Of a DNA stretch of 64,000 bases, positions 1-11,554 are shown piece by piece (the stretch's first letter is position 1; each line of letters opens with the position of its first letter). The stretch lies in assembly GCF_001969365.1 (NCBI RefSeq), contig NZ_CP019312.1, positions 434,001 through 498,000 of the forward strand, written 5' to 3'. A program made the position numbers and the translations under genes. The stretch is from Tateyamaria omphalii. GTDB taxonomy: Bacteria > Pseudomonadota > Alphaproteobacteria > Rhodobacterales > Rhodobacteraceae. Under the pieces are notes generated by a model. That model worked only from the letters and a program-made list of their open reading frames with translations. It ran no database searches and had not been told where the DNA came from.

Positions 1-1
1 G

Positions 2-727
2 TTGCCGGGCTTTGTCTGGGTGCTGGCCGTCACGATGGTGGCGGGCGTCGTCTACGGATTTGCCGGGTTTGGCGCGGCGTTGGTTTACATGCCGATTGCT
101 ACGGCCTTTGTTCCCGTTGAGATGGCGATTGCGGCCTTTGGTGTGACCGCGCTGGCGTCGCTGGTGTCCGTGGTGCCGCGGGCGTGGGGGCAGGCGGATC
201 GGCCCAATGTCGTGCTGATGATCGTCGTGGCGACCCTCGCCTTGCCGCTGGGGATCGCGATCCTTCGGTTGAATGATGTGACGACCATGCGCTGGGCGGT
301 GCTGGCGGTGACGACGCTGACGCTGGTCGCACTGGTGCTGGGCTGGCGGTACAAGGCCGTGCCCACGCGCACGGCGCGTGTGTCCGTGGCTGCGGCCACT
401 GGTGTGGTCGGCGGTGCGACCGGGTTGGTGGGGCCGATCATGGTGCTGTTTCAGTTGAGCGGGCAGGAGGGCGTGGCGCGGGCGCGGGCAAATACGCTGG
501 TGTTTCTGACCGTAACGGGTCTGCTGACCGTGCCATTGATGGCGATGCAGGGGCTGTTGACCGTCGAGGCCGTGGTGCTGGGGCTGTTGTTGATCGTGCC
601 TTATGGCATTGCCTCGCGCGTTGGGCAGGCGTTGTTCGATCCGGGCCGGCAGGTGCTTTACCGCCGCGTCGCCTATGTCATCATCGCCGTTGCCATCATC
701 ATGGGCCTGCCGGTGTTCGGCGGATGA
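2..727 (+). CDS. TSUP family (TauE/SafE-like) membrane permease, possibly cut at 5' end
   Basis: The product is a very hydrophobic protein of about 241 residues with some eight membrane segments and the family's N-terminal motif GFAGFGAAL, so a TauE/SafE-type permease of the inner membrane. This family exports sulfite, sulfonates or other small organic anions; the substrate cannot be read from sequence. The first usable codon is a TTG at base 2, so a few N-terminal residues may lie outside the window. Its stop overlaps the start of a second TSUP gene (ATGA), indicating translational coupling. Confidence 0.8.
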   Translation: MPGFVWVLAVTMVAGVVYGFAGFGAALVYMPIATAFVPVEMAIAAFGVTALASLVSVVPRAWGQADRPNVVLMIVVATLALPLGIAILRLNDVTTMRWAVLAVTTLTLVALVLGWRYKAVPTRTARVSVAAATGVVGGATGLVGPIMVLFQLSGQEGVARARANTLVFLTVTGLLTVPLMAMQGLLTVEAVVLGLLLIVPYGIASRVGQALFDPGRQVLYRRVAYVIIAVAIIMGLPVFGG

Positions 728-1491
728 TCGCGGCGGTGGGGGAGGCGCTGGCGCTGCCGGGGATTTGGTGGCTTGTCTCTGCGATCCTAGCCGCCGGGTT
801 AGTGCGCGGCTTTGCGGGGTTCGGGTCAGGCATGATCATCATGGCGGCGGCCAGTTCGGTCCTGTCACCCTTTGCCGCGTTGGCGTTTCTGGTGGTGGTG
901 GAGTTCTGGGGGCCGCTGCCGAACCTGCGCCCGGCGCTGCGCAACGGCAATCTGCGCGAGGCGGGTTGGCTGCTGCTGGGCGTGGCGATTGGCCTGCCCG
1001 CAGGGCTGTGGACGCTGTCATTTGTGAACCCCGATGCGTTCGGCTGGGGAGTGTCGGTTGCCATCCTGATCCTGCTGGCTGCGCTGATGTCGGGCTGGCG
1101 CTATCGCGGGCCGATGGGGCCGCGCACGACTGTGGGTGTGGGCACATTTGGCGGGTTTCTGGGTGGACTGGCCGGTATTCCCGGTCCGCCGGTCATTCTG
1201 CTGTACATGGCGTCGGCCAAGGCGATTGCGGTGATAAGGGCGAATTTCCTGCTATATCTGCTGGGCATTGACGTGATGATGCTGGGCATCTTTTTGGTGT
1301 TTGGTCTGCTGGATGCGCAGGCGGTCATTATCGGGTTGGTGCTGGTGCCGCTGTATATGATCGCCAACGTTGCGGGCGCGTGGCTGTTTGATCCGGGGGC
1401 GGAGCGACTTTTCCGCACGGTGGCCTATATCGTCATCGCGGCATCCGCTATTCTGGGCCTGCCGATTTGGGAGATGGGTCATGCGCCTTAA
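724..1491 (+). CDS. TSUP family (TauE/SafE-like) membrane permease
   Basis: This is a 255-residue polytopic protein of the same family as the preceding gene, with the motif GFAGFGSGM near residue 30 and a second glycine-rich half (GGFLGGLAGIPGPP near 145-158), which matches the two-repeat TSUP fold. It overlaps its upstream paralogue by 4 bp and the downstream Mth938-like gene by 11 bp, so the three are probably one transcript. Two adjacent TSUP proteins could form a heteromer or transport different anions; this is inference. Confidence 0.82.
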   Translation: MIAAVGEALALPGIWWLVSAILAAGLVRGFAGFGSGMIIMAAASSVLSPFAALAFLVVVEFWGPLPNLRPALRNGNLREAGWLLLGVAIGLPAGLWTLSFVNPDAFGWGVSVAILILLAALMSGWRYRGPMGPRTTVGVGTFGGFLGGLAGIPGPPVILLYMASAKAIAVIRANFLLYLLGIDVMMLGIFLVFGLLDAQAVIIGLVLVPLYMIANVAGAWLFDPGAERLFRTVAYIVIAASAILGLPIWEMGHAP

Positions 1492-1834
1492 TGAGATCAC
1501 GTTCACCGATGCCAAACCTGTGGAGGGCTACGGGCCCGGGTTTTTCCGCATCGGGGGCGAGGTGATCGTCGGGGGCATGTTGACGGGCCCCACCGGCACG
1601 GTGGCCTGGGCGGGATACAAGGATGTGGCCCCTTTGGTCGCCCTGGCCCGCAAGGTCGATGTCTTGTTCATCGGCACCGGTGCGGACACGGCCCACATCC
1701 CCGCCGCATTGCGCGCGCAGTTGGAAGAGGCTGGTCTGGGCCTTGAGGTGATGTCGTCCCCGTCGGCGGCACGGACCTACAACGTGCTTTTGAGCGAAGG
1801 CCGCCGCATTGCGCTGGCGGTGTTGCCCGTCTGA
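1481..1834 (+). CDS. Mth938-like domain protein (DUF498)
   Basis: The 117-residue soluble protein has the DUF498/Mth938 pattern: an opening I-T-F-T-D strand, GYGPGFFRIGG, VDVLFIGTGAD, and an ending in which AARTYNVLLSEGRRIALAVLP is recognisable. The ATG at 1481 was chosen because homologues begin shortly before the ITFTD strand; the frame stays open further upstream but lies inside the TSUP gene. In Rhodobacteraceae this gene commonly lies just upstream of the ccm genes. Human homologues assist complex I assembly; the bacterial role is not settled. Confidence 0.8.
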   Translation: MRLNEITFTDAKPVEGYGPGFFRIGGEVIVGGMLTGPTGTVAWAGYKDVAPLVALARKVDVLFIGTGADTAHIPAALRAQLEEAGLGLEVMSSPSAARTYNVLLSEGRRIALAVLPV

Positions 1835-1839
1835 GAGGT

Positions 1840-1903
1840 TGGAGGGGCTGTCTGCCCCCGATGCTGGCGCATCCCCCCGAGGATTTTTTGAAACAGAGAA
1901 GAG
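1840..1903 (+). repeat. intergenic repeat copy A
   Basis: A GC hairpin (GGGGC-TGTCT-GCCCC, 1844-1858) is followed by a core reading CCGAGGATTTTTTGAAACAG and then AGAAGA. Close relatives of the core occur at 4763-4825, 30778-30813 and 33555-33623, all on the plus strand. It lies between the Mth938-like gene and ccmA. Confidence 0.6.
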
Positions 1904-1948
1904 ACGCGTAGGGTTTTGTGCCTGCACGCAATGGGTTACGGCTGTGGC

Positions 1949-2559
<611 letters not shown>

Positions 2560-2563
<4 letters not shown>

Positions 2564-3216
2564 GGGCTCTGTTTTTCCGGGATCTGGCGCTGGCCTTGCG
2601 GGCGGGGGGCGGCTTTGGCCTGGGTTTGGCCTTTTTCCTGATCGTCGTTGTGTTGGTGCCCTTCAGCGTGGGGCCGCAATCGGCGCTCTTGACCCAGATT
2701 GCGCCGGGAGTTTTGTGGTTGGGAGCGCTGTTGGCGTGTCTGTTGTCGCTGGACCGGCTGTTGGCAGTGGATTGGGAGGACGGGGCGCTGGATCTGCTGG
2801 CGACGTCGCCCCTGCCGCTAGAGGGGATCGTGGCAGTGAAGGCGGCGGCGCATTGGGTGACGACCGGGTTGCCCTTGGTGCTGGCCGCGCCCGTGTTGGG
2901 GGTGCTGCTGAACCTTGCGCCGTCTGGGTATGGGGTGCTGGTGGTGAGCCTGGCCCTTGGGACGCCGGCGCTGTCGATGATTGGTGCGTTTGGTGCGGCG
3001 CTGACCGTGGGGATCAAGCGGGGTGGGCTGCTCTTGTCGTTGCTTGTGCTGCCTCTGTATGTGCCGACGCTGATCTTTGGGGCGGAGGCAGCGCGGCGGG
3101 CGGCACAGGGGTTGGACAGCGCCACGCCTTTGCTGCTTTTGGCGGGGATCACGCTGGCCGTGCTGGCCGCGATGCCATTTGCCGCAGGGGCGGTGCTGCG
3201 CGTGAACCTGCGATAA
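2560..3216 (+). CDS. ccmB: heme exporter permease CcmB
   Basis: The 218-residue membrane protein has six predicted hydrophobic segments and the CcmB N-terminal pattern ([14 protein letters not shown]) with [16 protein letters not shown] and the segment [16 protein letters not shown]. It is the membrane partner of CcmA. The start is a GTG overlapping the ccmA stop (GTGA), a standard coupled arrangement. Length is normal for the family. Confidence 0.93.
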
Positions 3217-3263
3217 CGCGGATGTCGATTGAGGAGGGGGCCCCGAGGGGTTAAATGTAGATC

Positions 3264-4016
3264 ATGTCACTTTGGGAATACGCCAACCCTGTCAAGTTTC
3301 TGCGCCTGAGCGAACGGGTGCAGCCGTGGCTTTGGGCCGGGGCCGCCATCTGTCTGGTCGTGGGGCTGGTCTGGGGGTTCTTCTTTACGCCGGATGACTT
3401 CCGGCAGGGCTCGACCGTCAAGATCATCTATTTGCACGTGCCTTCGGCACTGATGGCGATCAATGCGTGGTTCATGATGCTGGTGGCGTCGCTGATCTGG
3501 ATCGTGCGGCGGCATCATGTGTCTGCGCTGGCTGCGCGGGCGGCGGCGCCCGTGGGCATCGTGATGACATTGATTGCACTCTTTACCGGGGCGATCTGGG
3601 GGCAGCCGATGTGGGGCACATGGTGGGCGTGGGACCCGCGCCTGACCTCGTTCCTGATCCTGTTTTTGTTTTATCTGGGCTACGTGGCCTTGTGGGAGGC
3701 CATCGAGGATCCCGATACGGCGGCGGATTTGACGTCTATCCTGTGTCTGGTGGGCACCGTCTTTGCCGTGCTGAGCCGTTATGCCGTGCTGTTCTGGAAC
3801 CAAGGGCTGCATCAGGGGGCGTCGCTGAGCCTGGATAAGGAAGAGAACGTAGCGGACGTGTTCTATTTCCCGCTGCTCGTGTGCATTGGCGGGTTTGTTT
3901 TGCTGTTTCTGGCGTTGGTGCTTTACCGGACGGGAACGGAGATACGGGTGCGTCGGACGCGCGCGTTGATGGCGCGTGAGACGCGCGGTGCGAACCTGCG
4001 GGCGGAGGAGGCGTGA
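3264..4016 (+). CDS. ccmC: heme handling protein CcmC
   Basis: The 250-residue inner-membrane protein has six hydrophobic segments and the tryptophan-rich WWD heme-handling motif as WGTWWAWDPRLTS. Periplasmic-side histidines are present (HVPSALMAIN and NQGLHQGAS), as expected for axial heme ligands. It presents heme to CcmE. It is separated from ccmB by 47 bp with a weak ribosome site, and its stop overlaps the ccmD start (TGATG). Confidence 0.95.
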   Translation: MSLWEYANPVKFLRLSERVQPWLWAGAAICLVVGLVWGFFFTPDDFRQGSTVKIIYLHVPSALMAINAWFMMLVASLIWIVRRHHVSALAARAAAPVGIVMTLIALFTGAIWGQPMWGTWWAWDPRLTSFLILFLFYLGYVALWEAIEDPDTAADLTSILCLVGTVFAVLSRYAVLFWNQGLHQGASLSLDKEENVADVFYFPLLVCIGGFVLLFLALVLYRTGTEIRVRRTRALMARETRGANLRAEEA

Positions 4017-4171
4017 TGCCGGATCTTGGGAAATACGCAGATGCAGTGCTGTCTGCCTATGCGGTGTCGATCGTGCTGCTGGTCGCCATTGTCGTGTTGA
4101 CCGTTTGGCGTGGGCGCCGCGTGCGCGCGGAGATGGAGGCGGTTGAGCGGCGGAGTGTGCAGGGTGGCTAA
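4016..4171 (+). CDS. ccmD: heme exporter protein CcmD, 51 aa
   Basis: This short frame (ATG 4016, TAA 4169-4171) encodes 51 residues: a short N-terminus MPDLGKYADAVLSAY, one transmembrane helix, then a basic cytoplasmic tail RGRRVRAEMEAVERR. That architecture and its place between ccmC and ccmG define CcmD, the small subunit that helps release holo-CcmE. It overlaps ccmC by 1 base and the ccmG start by 8 bases. Confidence 0.93.
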   Translation: MPDLGKYADAVLSAYAVSIVLLVAIVVLTVWRGRRVRAEMEAVERRSVQGG

Positions 4172-4703
4172 GGTATCGCCGCTGATGCTGGCCCCCATCG
4201 GTATTTTTGCGGGCTTTGTGGCGTTGGCCGCTGTGGGCATGTTTCGTGAGAACCCCAACGAGTTACCGTCGACCCGTATTGGTGCCCTTGCGCCGCCGTT
4301 GACAGACGCGCAGCTTGCCGACTATGCGCCGGTGATGGACGGTGATCTGGTGCGCGGTGAGGTCACGCTGGTGAATTTCTGGGCATCTTGGTGTCCGCCG
4401 TGCCGTGCCGAGCATCCAAAGCTTTTGGAAATGGCGGCGGAGGGGATGCCGATCATCGGCGTGAACTTCAGAGACACCGAGGGGCCGGCGTCAAAATACC
4501 TGAACGAAGACGGCAACCCGTTTGTCGCCGTGGCGTTTGATCCCGCGGCCCGGTCGGCTATCGACTGGGGTGTGACGGCGCCGCCCGAGACTTTCATTCT
4601 GGATGGGGATGGCACAATTCTGTACCGGTTCCAAGGGCCGCTTGTCGGGTCGGATTATGAAAATCGGTTTCTGCCCGCGCTGGAAAAGGCGCTGTCAAAT
4701 TGA
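4164..4703 (+). CDS. ccmG: thiol:disulfide interchange protein CcmG/DsbE
   Basis: The ~179-residue membrane-anchored thioredoxin fold protein has an N-terminal hydrophobic anchor (LMLAPIGIFAGFVALAAVG) and the active site WASWCPPC. It reduces the apocytochrome CXXCH cysteines in the periplasm before heme ligation. The GTG at 4164 was chosen because it yields the expected short cytoplasmic stub before the anchor and overlaps ccmD in the usual way. It is the last gene of the ccm block. Confidence 0.93.
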   Translation: MAKVSPLMLAPIGIFAGFVALAAVGMFRENPNELPSTRIGALAPPLTDAQLADYAPVMDGDLVRGEVTLVNFWASWCPPCRAEHPKLLEMAAEGMPIIGVNFRDTEGPASKYLNEDGNPFVAVAFDPAARSAIDWGVTAPPETFILDGDGTILYRFQGPLVGSDYENRFLPALEKALSN

Positions 4704-4722
4704 GCGCCTGACGGCGCATTTT
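4704..4722 (+). terminator. possible terminator after ccmG
   Basis: Immediately after the ccmG stop is a short hairpin GCGCC-TGAC-GGCGC followed by ATTTTACTTT. The stem is only 5 bp, so this is a weak candidate; the repeat at 4763-4825 could serve the same role. Confidence 0.35.
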
Positions 4723-4762
4723 ACTTTGATCCGCCCTGCTTTTTCTGACTTGAAATACCAAT

Positions 4763-4825
4763 GCCGGAGGCGCCTGTCCGCGATGTCGGGAGCCTCCGGC
4801 GGGGATTTTTTGAACCAGAGAAGAT
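4763..4825 (+). repeat. intergenic repeat copy B, terminator-like
   Basis: Nine-base arms GCCGGAGGC (4763-4771) and GCCTCCGGC (4792-4800) are followed by GGGGATTTTTTGAACCAGAG and AAGA. The stem plus T-run resembles an intrinsic terminator for the plus strand. It is the best-formed member of the four-copy family and its second arm and core are nearly identical to the copy at 30778. Confidence 0.6.
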
Positions 4826-4843
4826 GGACGCGGTCCGCATTGA

Positions 4844-5545
4844 TTACAAACGGTAACCTGCGTTGACGTCCAGGATGGTGCCGGTGATGGCTGCTGCCGC
4901 GTCGGAGGCGAGGAAGCGGACGGCGGCGGCGATGTCGTCTGGGGTGGCCATGCGGCGCAGGGCGCTGTCGTTGATGATCATATCGGTGATGTCGTCCGGG
5001 CGGGTCGCTTCGGGGGTGTTGACGGCGCCGGGGGCCACGGCGTTCACGCGGATGCCCTTGGGGCCGAGCGTTTTGGCGGCGATCTTGGTCCAGGTGTCGA
5101 CGGCGGCTTTGCTTGCGGAGTAGCTGTGCGCGACCATGGCGGGCAGGCGGGCGTTTTGGGACGAGATGTTGACGATGGCCGCACCGGGTTGGAGATGTTC
5201 CAAGGCGGCGGCCACGAGACCCATGGGCGCGTTTACGTTGACGTTGAAATTGGTCGCGATGGCATCCGCGTCGTAGTTTTCGGCGTCATCGGTCAGGAGG
5301 CTGCCTGCGTTGTTCACGATGATGTCGAGACGACCGAAGTGGTCGATGACTTGCTGCGGCAGGGCCGCTGTTGCGCCGGGATCCGCCAGATCAACCTGGA
5401 AAGCGGCAATGTCTGGATGGTCTTTGAGCAATTCGGTTGGTTCGGTGCTGCGCCAGGTGATCACGACCCGGTGGTCCCGGGCCAGATCAGCGGCGATGGC
5501 GCGCCCCAGCCCCCTTGCGGCTCCGGTAACGAGTGCGGTTTTCAT
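4844..5545 (-). CDS. short-chain dehydrogenase/reductase (SDR)
   Basis: The 233-residue Rossmann protein has cofactor motif TGAARGLG near residue 7, NNAG near 81, catalytic Ser in NISSQNARLP, and YSASK as the catalytic Tyr-Lys pair. This is a classical SDR oxidoreductase of unknown substrate. Start at MKTALVTG (5545) because it puts the TGxxxGxG motif at the usual distance. It reads in the same direction as acnA but is separated from it by a strong terminator. Confidence 0.85.
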   Translation of the reverse strand: MKTALVTGAARGLGRAIAADLARDHRVVITWRSTEPTELLKDHPDIAAFQVDLADPGATAALPQQVIDHFGRLDIIVNNAGSLLTDDAENYDADAIATNFNVNVNAPMGLVAAALEHLQPGAAIVNISSQNARLPAMVAHSYSASKAAVDTWTKIAAKTLGPKGIRVNAVAPGAVNTPEATRPDDITDMIINDSALRRMATPDDIAAAVRFLASDAAAAITGTILDVNAGYRL

Positions 5546-5560
5546 GGACGGCTCCGAAAC

Positions 5561-5586
5561 AAAAAAGGGCGCCCCGAGGGGCGCCC
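5561..5586 (-). terminator. intrinsic terminator of acnA
   Basis: A perfect hairpin GGGCGCCCC-GA-GGGGCGCCC at 5567-5586 is followed on the minus strand by a run of six T (5566-5561). It lies 24 bp after the acnA stop and just upstream of the SDR start. Confidence 0.9.
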
Positions 5587-5609
5587 GTTCTGATGGTATC
5601 ACATCCGCT

Positions 5610-8297
<2,688 letters not shown>

Positions 8298-8399
8298 GGA
8301 GTTTTTCCTTTCCTGAAACGGATGGGGCAACGAATTGGGTGCGTGATGCCCCAAATGGGCGGGTGCAATCAACCGTATTTGGCGTCCCTGCGACGATTT

Positions 8400-8417
8400 T
8401 GTATACTATTGCATACA
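8400..8417. promoter_or_regulatory. inverted repeat upstream of acnA, possible operator
   Basis: TGTATAC-TATT-GCATACA is a 7+7 inverted repeat with one mismatch, in the AT-rich divergent region between acnA and the DUF1223 gene. The half-site resembles TGTATAC-type sites bound by some GntR-family repressors. No regulator gene lies adjacent. Confidence 0.35.
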
Positions 8418-8549
8418 GTTTTTGTGCGCAATGCCGTGATCCGGCTGTCACATACGCTCAACAAACATTGATTGGCGCTTTGGCAAAGTCTTTCCTAGTT
8501 ACGCTATACGGTTAAAAACCACTCCCGACGCAATGAGTGTGCTTCTTCT

Positions 8550-9242
8550 ATGAAACGTCTGATCCCCCTTGTTCTTGCTGCTGTTGCAAGCCTTGTCACT
8601 CCTGCAGCGGCGCAGTCGCCGGTGGTGGTAGAGCTGTTCACGTCGCAGGGCTGTTCGTCCTGTCCGCCGGCCGACAAGCTGATGCATGAGTTGGCCAAGC
8701 GGGACGATGTGATCGCGCTGGCGCTGCATGTGGATTACTGGGACTACATCGGGTGGAAGGACGAGTTTGCCGATCCTGCCTATGCCGAACGGCAACGTGG
8801 CTATGCCATAGCCGCGGGGCGCAGGTCTGTTTACACGCCGCAGATGATCATCAACGGGCAGGCGGACATTGTGGGTGCGCGCCCGATGGAGCTGTCCAAG
8901 GTGATTTCGGACCATTCTGACAAGATGACACCGATCACGCTGGCCGTGACACGGTCGGGCGACCAAGTGAACATCACCGCCCAGAGCGCAGAACCGAGCG
9001 GCCCGTTGGTTGTTCAGATGCTGCGCTACACCCCCGAACGCACGTCGCGCATCACGCGGGGGGAGAATGCAGGCCACACGATCACCTATGCCAACGTCAC
9101 CGAAGGGTGGAAGATCTTGCAGCAGTGGGACGGCGTGACGGACCTGGCCATCAAAGCGGACGCGCCGGGCGACAAACCCTTGGTCGTGATGGTGCAGAAG
9201 GGCGTCGATGGCCCCATTCTTGCCGCTGCTCAAATCAAGTAG
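8550..9242 (+). CDS. DUF1223 secreted thioredoxin-like protein
   Basis: The 230-residue protein has an N-terminal signal peptide (MKRLIPLVLAAVASLVTPAAA) and the DUF1223 core ELFTSQGCSSCPPADK, containing a CSSC pair, then HVDYWDYIGWKDEFA and YTPQMIINGQ. The family has a thioredoxin-like fold and the CxxC suggests periplasmic redox activity, but the biochemical role is not known. The 3' end overlaps the convergent acyltransferase gene by 8 bp. Confidence 0.87.
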   Translation: MKRLIPLVLAAVASLVTPAAAQSPVVVELFTSQGCSSCPPADKLMHELAKRDDVIALALHVDYWDYIGWKDEFADPAYAERQRGYAIAAGRRSVYTPQMIINGQADIVGARPMELSKVISDHSDKMTPITLAVTRSGDQVNITAQSAEPSGPLVVQMLRYTPERTSRITRGENAGHTITYANVTEGWKILQQWDGVTDLAIKADAPGDKPLVVMVQKGVDGPILAAAQIK

Positions 9243-10149
9243 CGGTTTCGGGGTAGTATTCGTCTATACGCCAGCGTCTTGCGACCCAAAGCCATTGTTC
9301 GGGGTTGGCCCGAATGCGTGCGCCGATGCTGTCGTTCATGGCCTGCGTCATTGTCTCGGGGTCTGAAGGGACAATGGGCGCCTCCATCACACAATCAAAG
9401 CCCAGCCCGTCGGGTTTGCGGATGCCGTAGAAGGGGATCAGCCGCGCGTTGTAGCGCAAGGCCAGTTCCGCGGCAGAGACTGCCGTGCGTGCGGGATGCC
9501 CCAGGAAATCGAGGATCGGCGCCCGTTGCACGTGCTGGTCAAAGAGCAGGACCAGTTGGCCGCCCGCCTTGAGGTGCCGGACGAACCCTGCCGTGCCCTT
9601 GCGCCCCTGGGCAAAGACAGGTCCGCCAAAGGCCTGCATGGTGCGCACGTAATGGGCGTTGAAATAGGGGTTCGACATATCGCGGTAGAGCCCGCCGACA
9701 TCGTAACCACGCCCAACGAGAGTGGCGCGCAGGGCCTCGTAATTGCCGAAATGGCCGGTGACGAGGATAACGGGCTGGCCGGATTGCGCAGCCTGTTCAA
9801 GCGCCTCGATGCCGGGGCCGTTGATCTCTGCGCCTTTCTGGCGGGCGAGAAGCGCGCCGGTCGAATAGTTTTCGATCAAGGTGCGACCGGCGTTGTCGAG
9901 GCTTTTTCGCGCGATGCGGTCATGTTCGGTGCTTGGCAGTTCGGGCAAGACGAGGGCGATATGTTCGGCGGCGCGCTTTTTGAACCCTGCCGCCGGGCCA
10001 ACGATGCGGGACAGGATCCAGCCCATGAATGGGACGCGCCAGGTGTATGGCAGGGCGAGTGCGGCGCCGATGCACCCGCGCGCGACGGCGTTGGTGGCCA
10101 AGTAGGCCAGCTTGGTCCGCCATGGCAGGTCTTCGGAATCGTGTCGCAT
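9235..10149 (-). CDS. LpxL/HtrB-like lysophospholipid (lipid A) acyltransferase
   Basis: The ~304-residue protein carries the LpxL/HtrB acyltransferase pattern: one N-terminal membrane segment, NAGRTLIENYSTG, and the catalytic H(X)4E box as TGHFGNYE, then later LLFDQHVQRAP. It likely adds a secondary acyl chain to lipid A or a related lipid at the inner membrane. The start at MRHDSEDLPWRTK (10149) fits homologues; an in-frame ATG at 10206 would add 19 residues. Confidence 0.82.
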   Translation of the reverse strand: MRHDSEDLPWRTKLAYLATNAVARGCIGAALALPYTWRVPFMGWILSRIVGPAAGFKKRAAEHIALVLPELPSTEHDRIARKSLDNAGRTLIENYSTGALLARQKGAEINGPGIEALEQAAQSGQPVILVTGHFGNYEALRATLVGRGYDVGGLYRDMSNPYFNAHYVRTMQAFGGPVFAQGRKGTAGFVRHLKAGGQLVLLFDQHVQRAPILDFLGHPARTAVSAAELALRYNARLIPFYGIRKPDGLGFDCVMEAPIVPSDPETMTQAMNDSIGARIRANPEQWLWVARRWRIDEYYPETAT

Positions 10150-10388
10150 TCGGGTCCATGTCCTGAGCGCGCCATGTGTTGGCGGGCAAATCTTGGAGCC
10201 AGACATAAAACCAGCCCCCAGGGTTCACAAGCGGGCGGTTCTGCGTTGCATGTTTGAGTGGTGTCTTTGCGTGGCTTGGCTTTCCGTCCAGCGTCCGGGG
10301 TTGATCCGGCAAGGTGCGGTTGCGCATCAGTTTGTGCGTAGGGCCAATGTGACCTGTTTCATCCCTTTGCGGGTGTGCCTTGTGCGCA

Positions 10389-11483
10389 TCAGTCTTCGTC
10401 GTCTTCCGTGATCAGCATCAGGTCGCCGCTGGTCTCCATGTCGCGGATCGCCTTGACGATGTTGCCCATCGCATCCTCGACATCGGTGGGTTTTTGTTTG
10501 CCTGCCTCCTGCACCTCTTCCCGCATTTGGTCGGCCATGCGGGCAGACATGTTGTTCAGCACAAACTCGGCTGAGGTATCGAGCCCCATGTCCGCGGCGC
10601 CTGCGAAGGCGGTGATCAGATCCTCTTGCTCGACATTGCGCAGGATGCGCGGGATATCCCGTGGCGCGATGCGATTCGGGATGTTGGCGAAAGTGAAGAT
10701 GGCCTTACGCACGGCGGTTGCGAACCCTTCATCCGTTTCCTCGAGCCCGGCAAGCATGTCGTCGCGTGTGGAAGAGGTTGTGGAGTTCAGGATCGCGCCG
10801 ACACGTTCCACAGGGCCGTTGTCGAAAGCACGCAGAGGTTGTGAATCCATCTGGCTGGCGAGCGACAGGCCGATGCGTTCGACAGCTTCGGGCGTGACTG
10901 CGCTGGTTTGTGATACGGCATAGGTGATCGCGCGCGCGCGGGGGCCCGGCAGCAGGCCCAGCAGCTCCGCTGCCTTGGATACATCGAGTTTCGACAGCAT
11001 GACGGCCGCGATCTCGATGCTTTCCTCTTCCAGTATCGGAAGCAGCTTGTCCGGGCCCATGTCGCGTATGCGCTGCCACGGATCGCCGCCGCGTTTCACG
11101 CCTGCCTCTTTCCTGAGCCGGGCCGCGGTTTGCGCGCTGATCTTGCCATCGAGTGCGTCGAGCGCGCCCGCCATGCTGCCCGGCAGGCTGAGGCCGATGC
11201 GTTCTACCTCTTCGGCGAATTCGGCGGCGACGGCTTGCAATGTGTCGCGGTCGACGACGCGCATGGATCCCATCGCCTTGGTCAGGTGCGCCTGCAGGTC
11301 TTCGGGCAATTCCTCAAGCGGGATGTCGGCGCCCTCGTTCAGCAACAGCCGCACGACGATCGCCGCCTTGGCCCGCCGCGACAGGTTCGCGGGCGCTCGC
11401 GTCACCGGTACAGGTGTCAAAGAAACGCCGCCGCCCGACTGCATGGGTGCAGGGGCGGCGGACATGGGTACCAAGTCTGTCAT
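10389..11483 (-). CDS. fliG: FliG-like flagellar motor switch protein (orphan)
   Basis: The 364-residue protein fits FliG in length and in the C-terminal pattern IPRILRNVEQEDLITAFAGA followed by EFVLNNMSARMADQMREEV, the helices that contact the stator in true FliG. The middle-domain EHPQ motif is replaced by EEES, so partner contacts may differ. It begins with a Pro/Ala-rich N-terminus before the N domain. No other flagellar gene is in the window, so it may be a motor protein encoded away from its cluster or a FliG paralogue. Confidence 0.75.
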   Translation of the reverse strand: MTDLVPMSAAPAPMQSGGGVSLTPVPVTRAPANLSRRAKAAIVVRLLLNEGADIPLEELPEDLQAHLTKAMGSMRVVDRDTLQAVAAEFAEEVERIGLSLPGSMAGALDALDGKISAQTAARLRKEAGVKRGGDPWQRIRDMGPDKLLPILEEESIEIAAVMLSKLDVSKAAELLGLLPGPRARAITYAVSQTSAVTPEAVERIGLSLASQMDSQPLRAFDNGPVERVGAILNSTTSSTRDDMLAGLEETDEGFATAVRKAIFTFANIPNRIAPRDIPRILRNVEQEDLITAFAGAADMGLDTSAEFVLNNMSARMADQMREEVQEAGKQKPTDVEDAMGNIVKAIRDMETSGDLMLITEDDED

Positions 11484-11554
11484 GTCCTGCCTCGAAACGA
11501 TTTGGCACCGTTCTGGCAGGCAAAGGTTGAGAATCCCTCAACCGGGCAGAAGCA

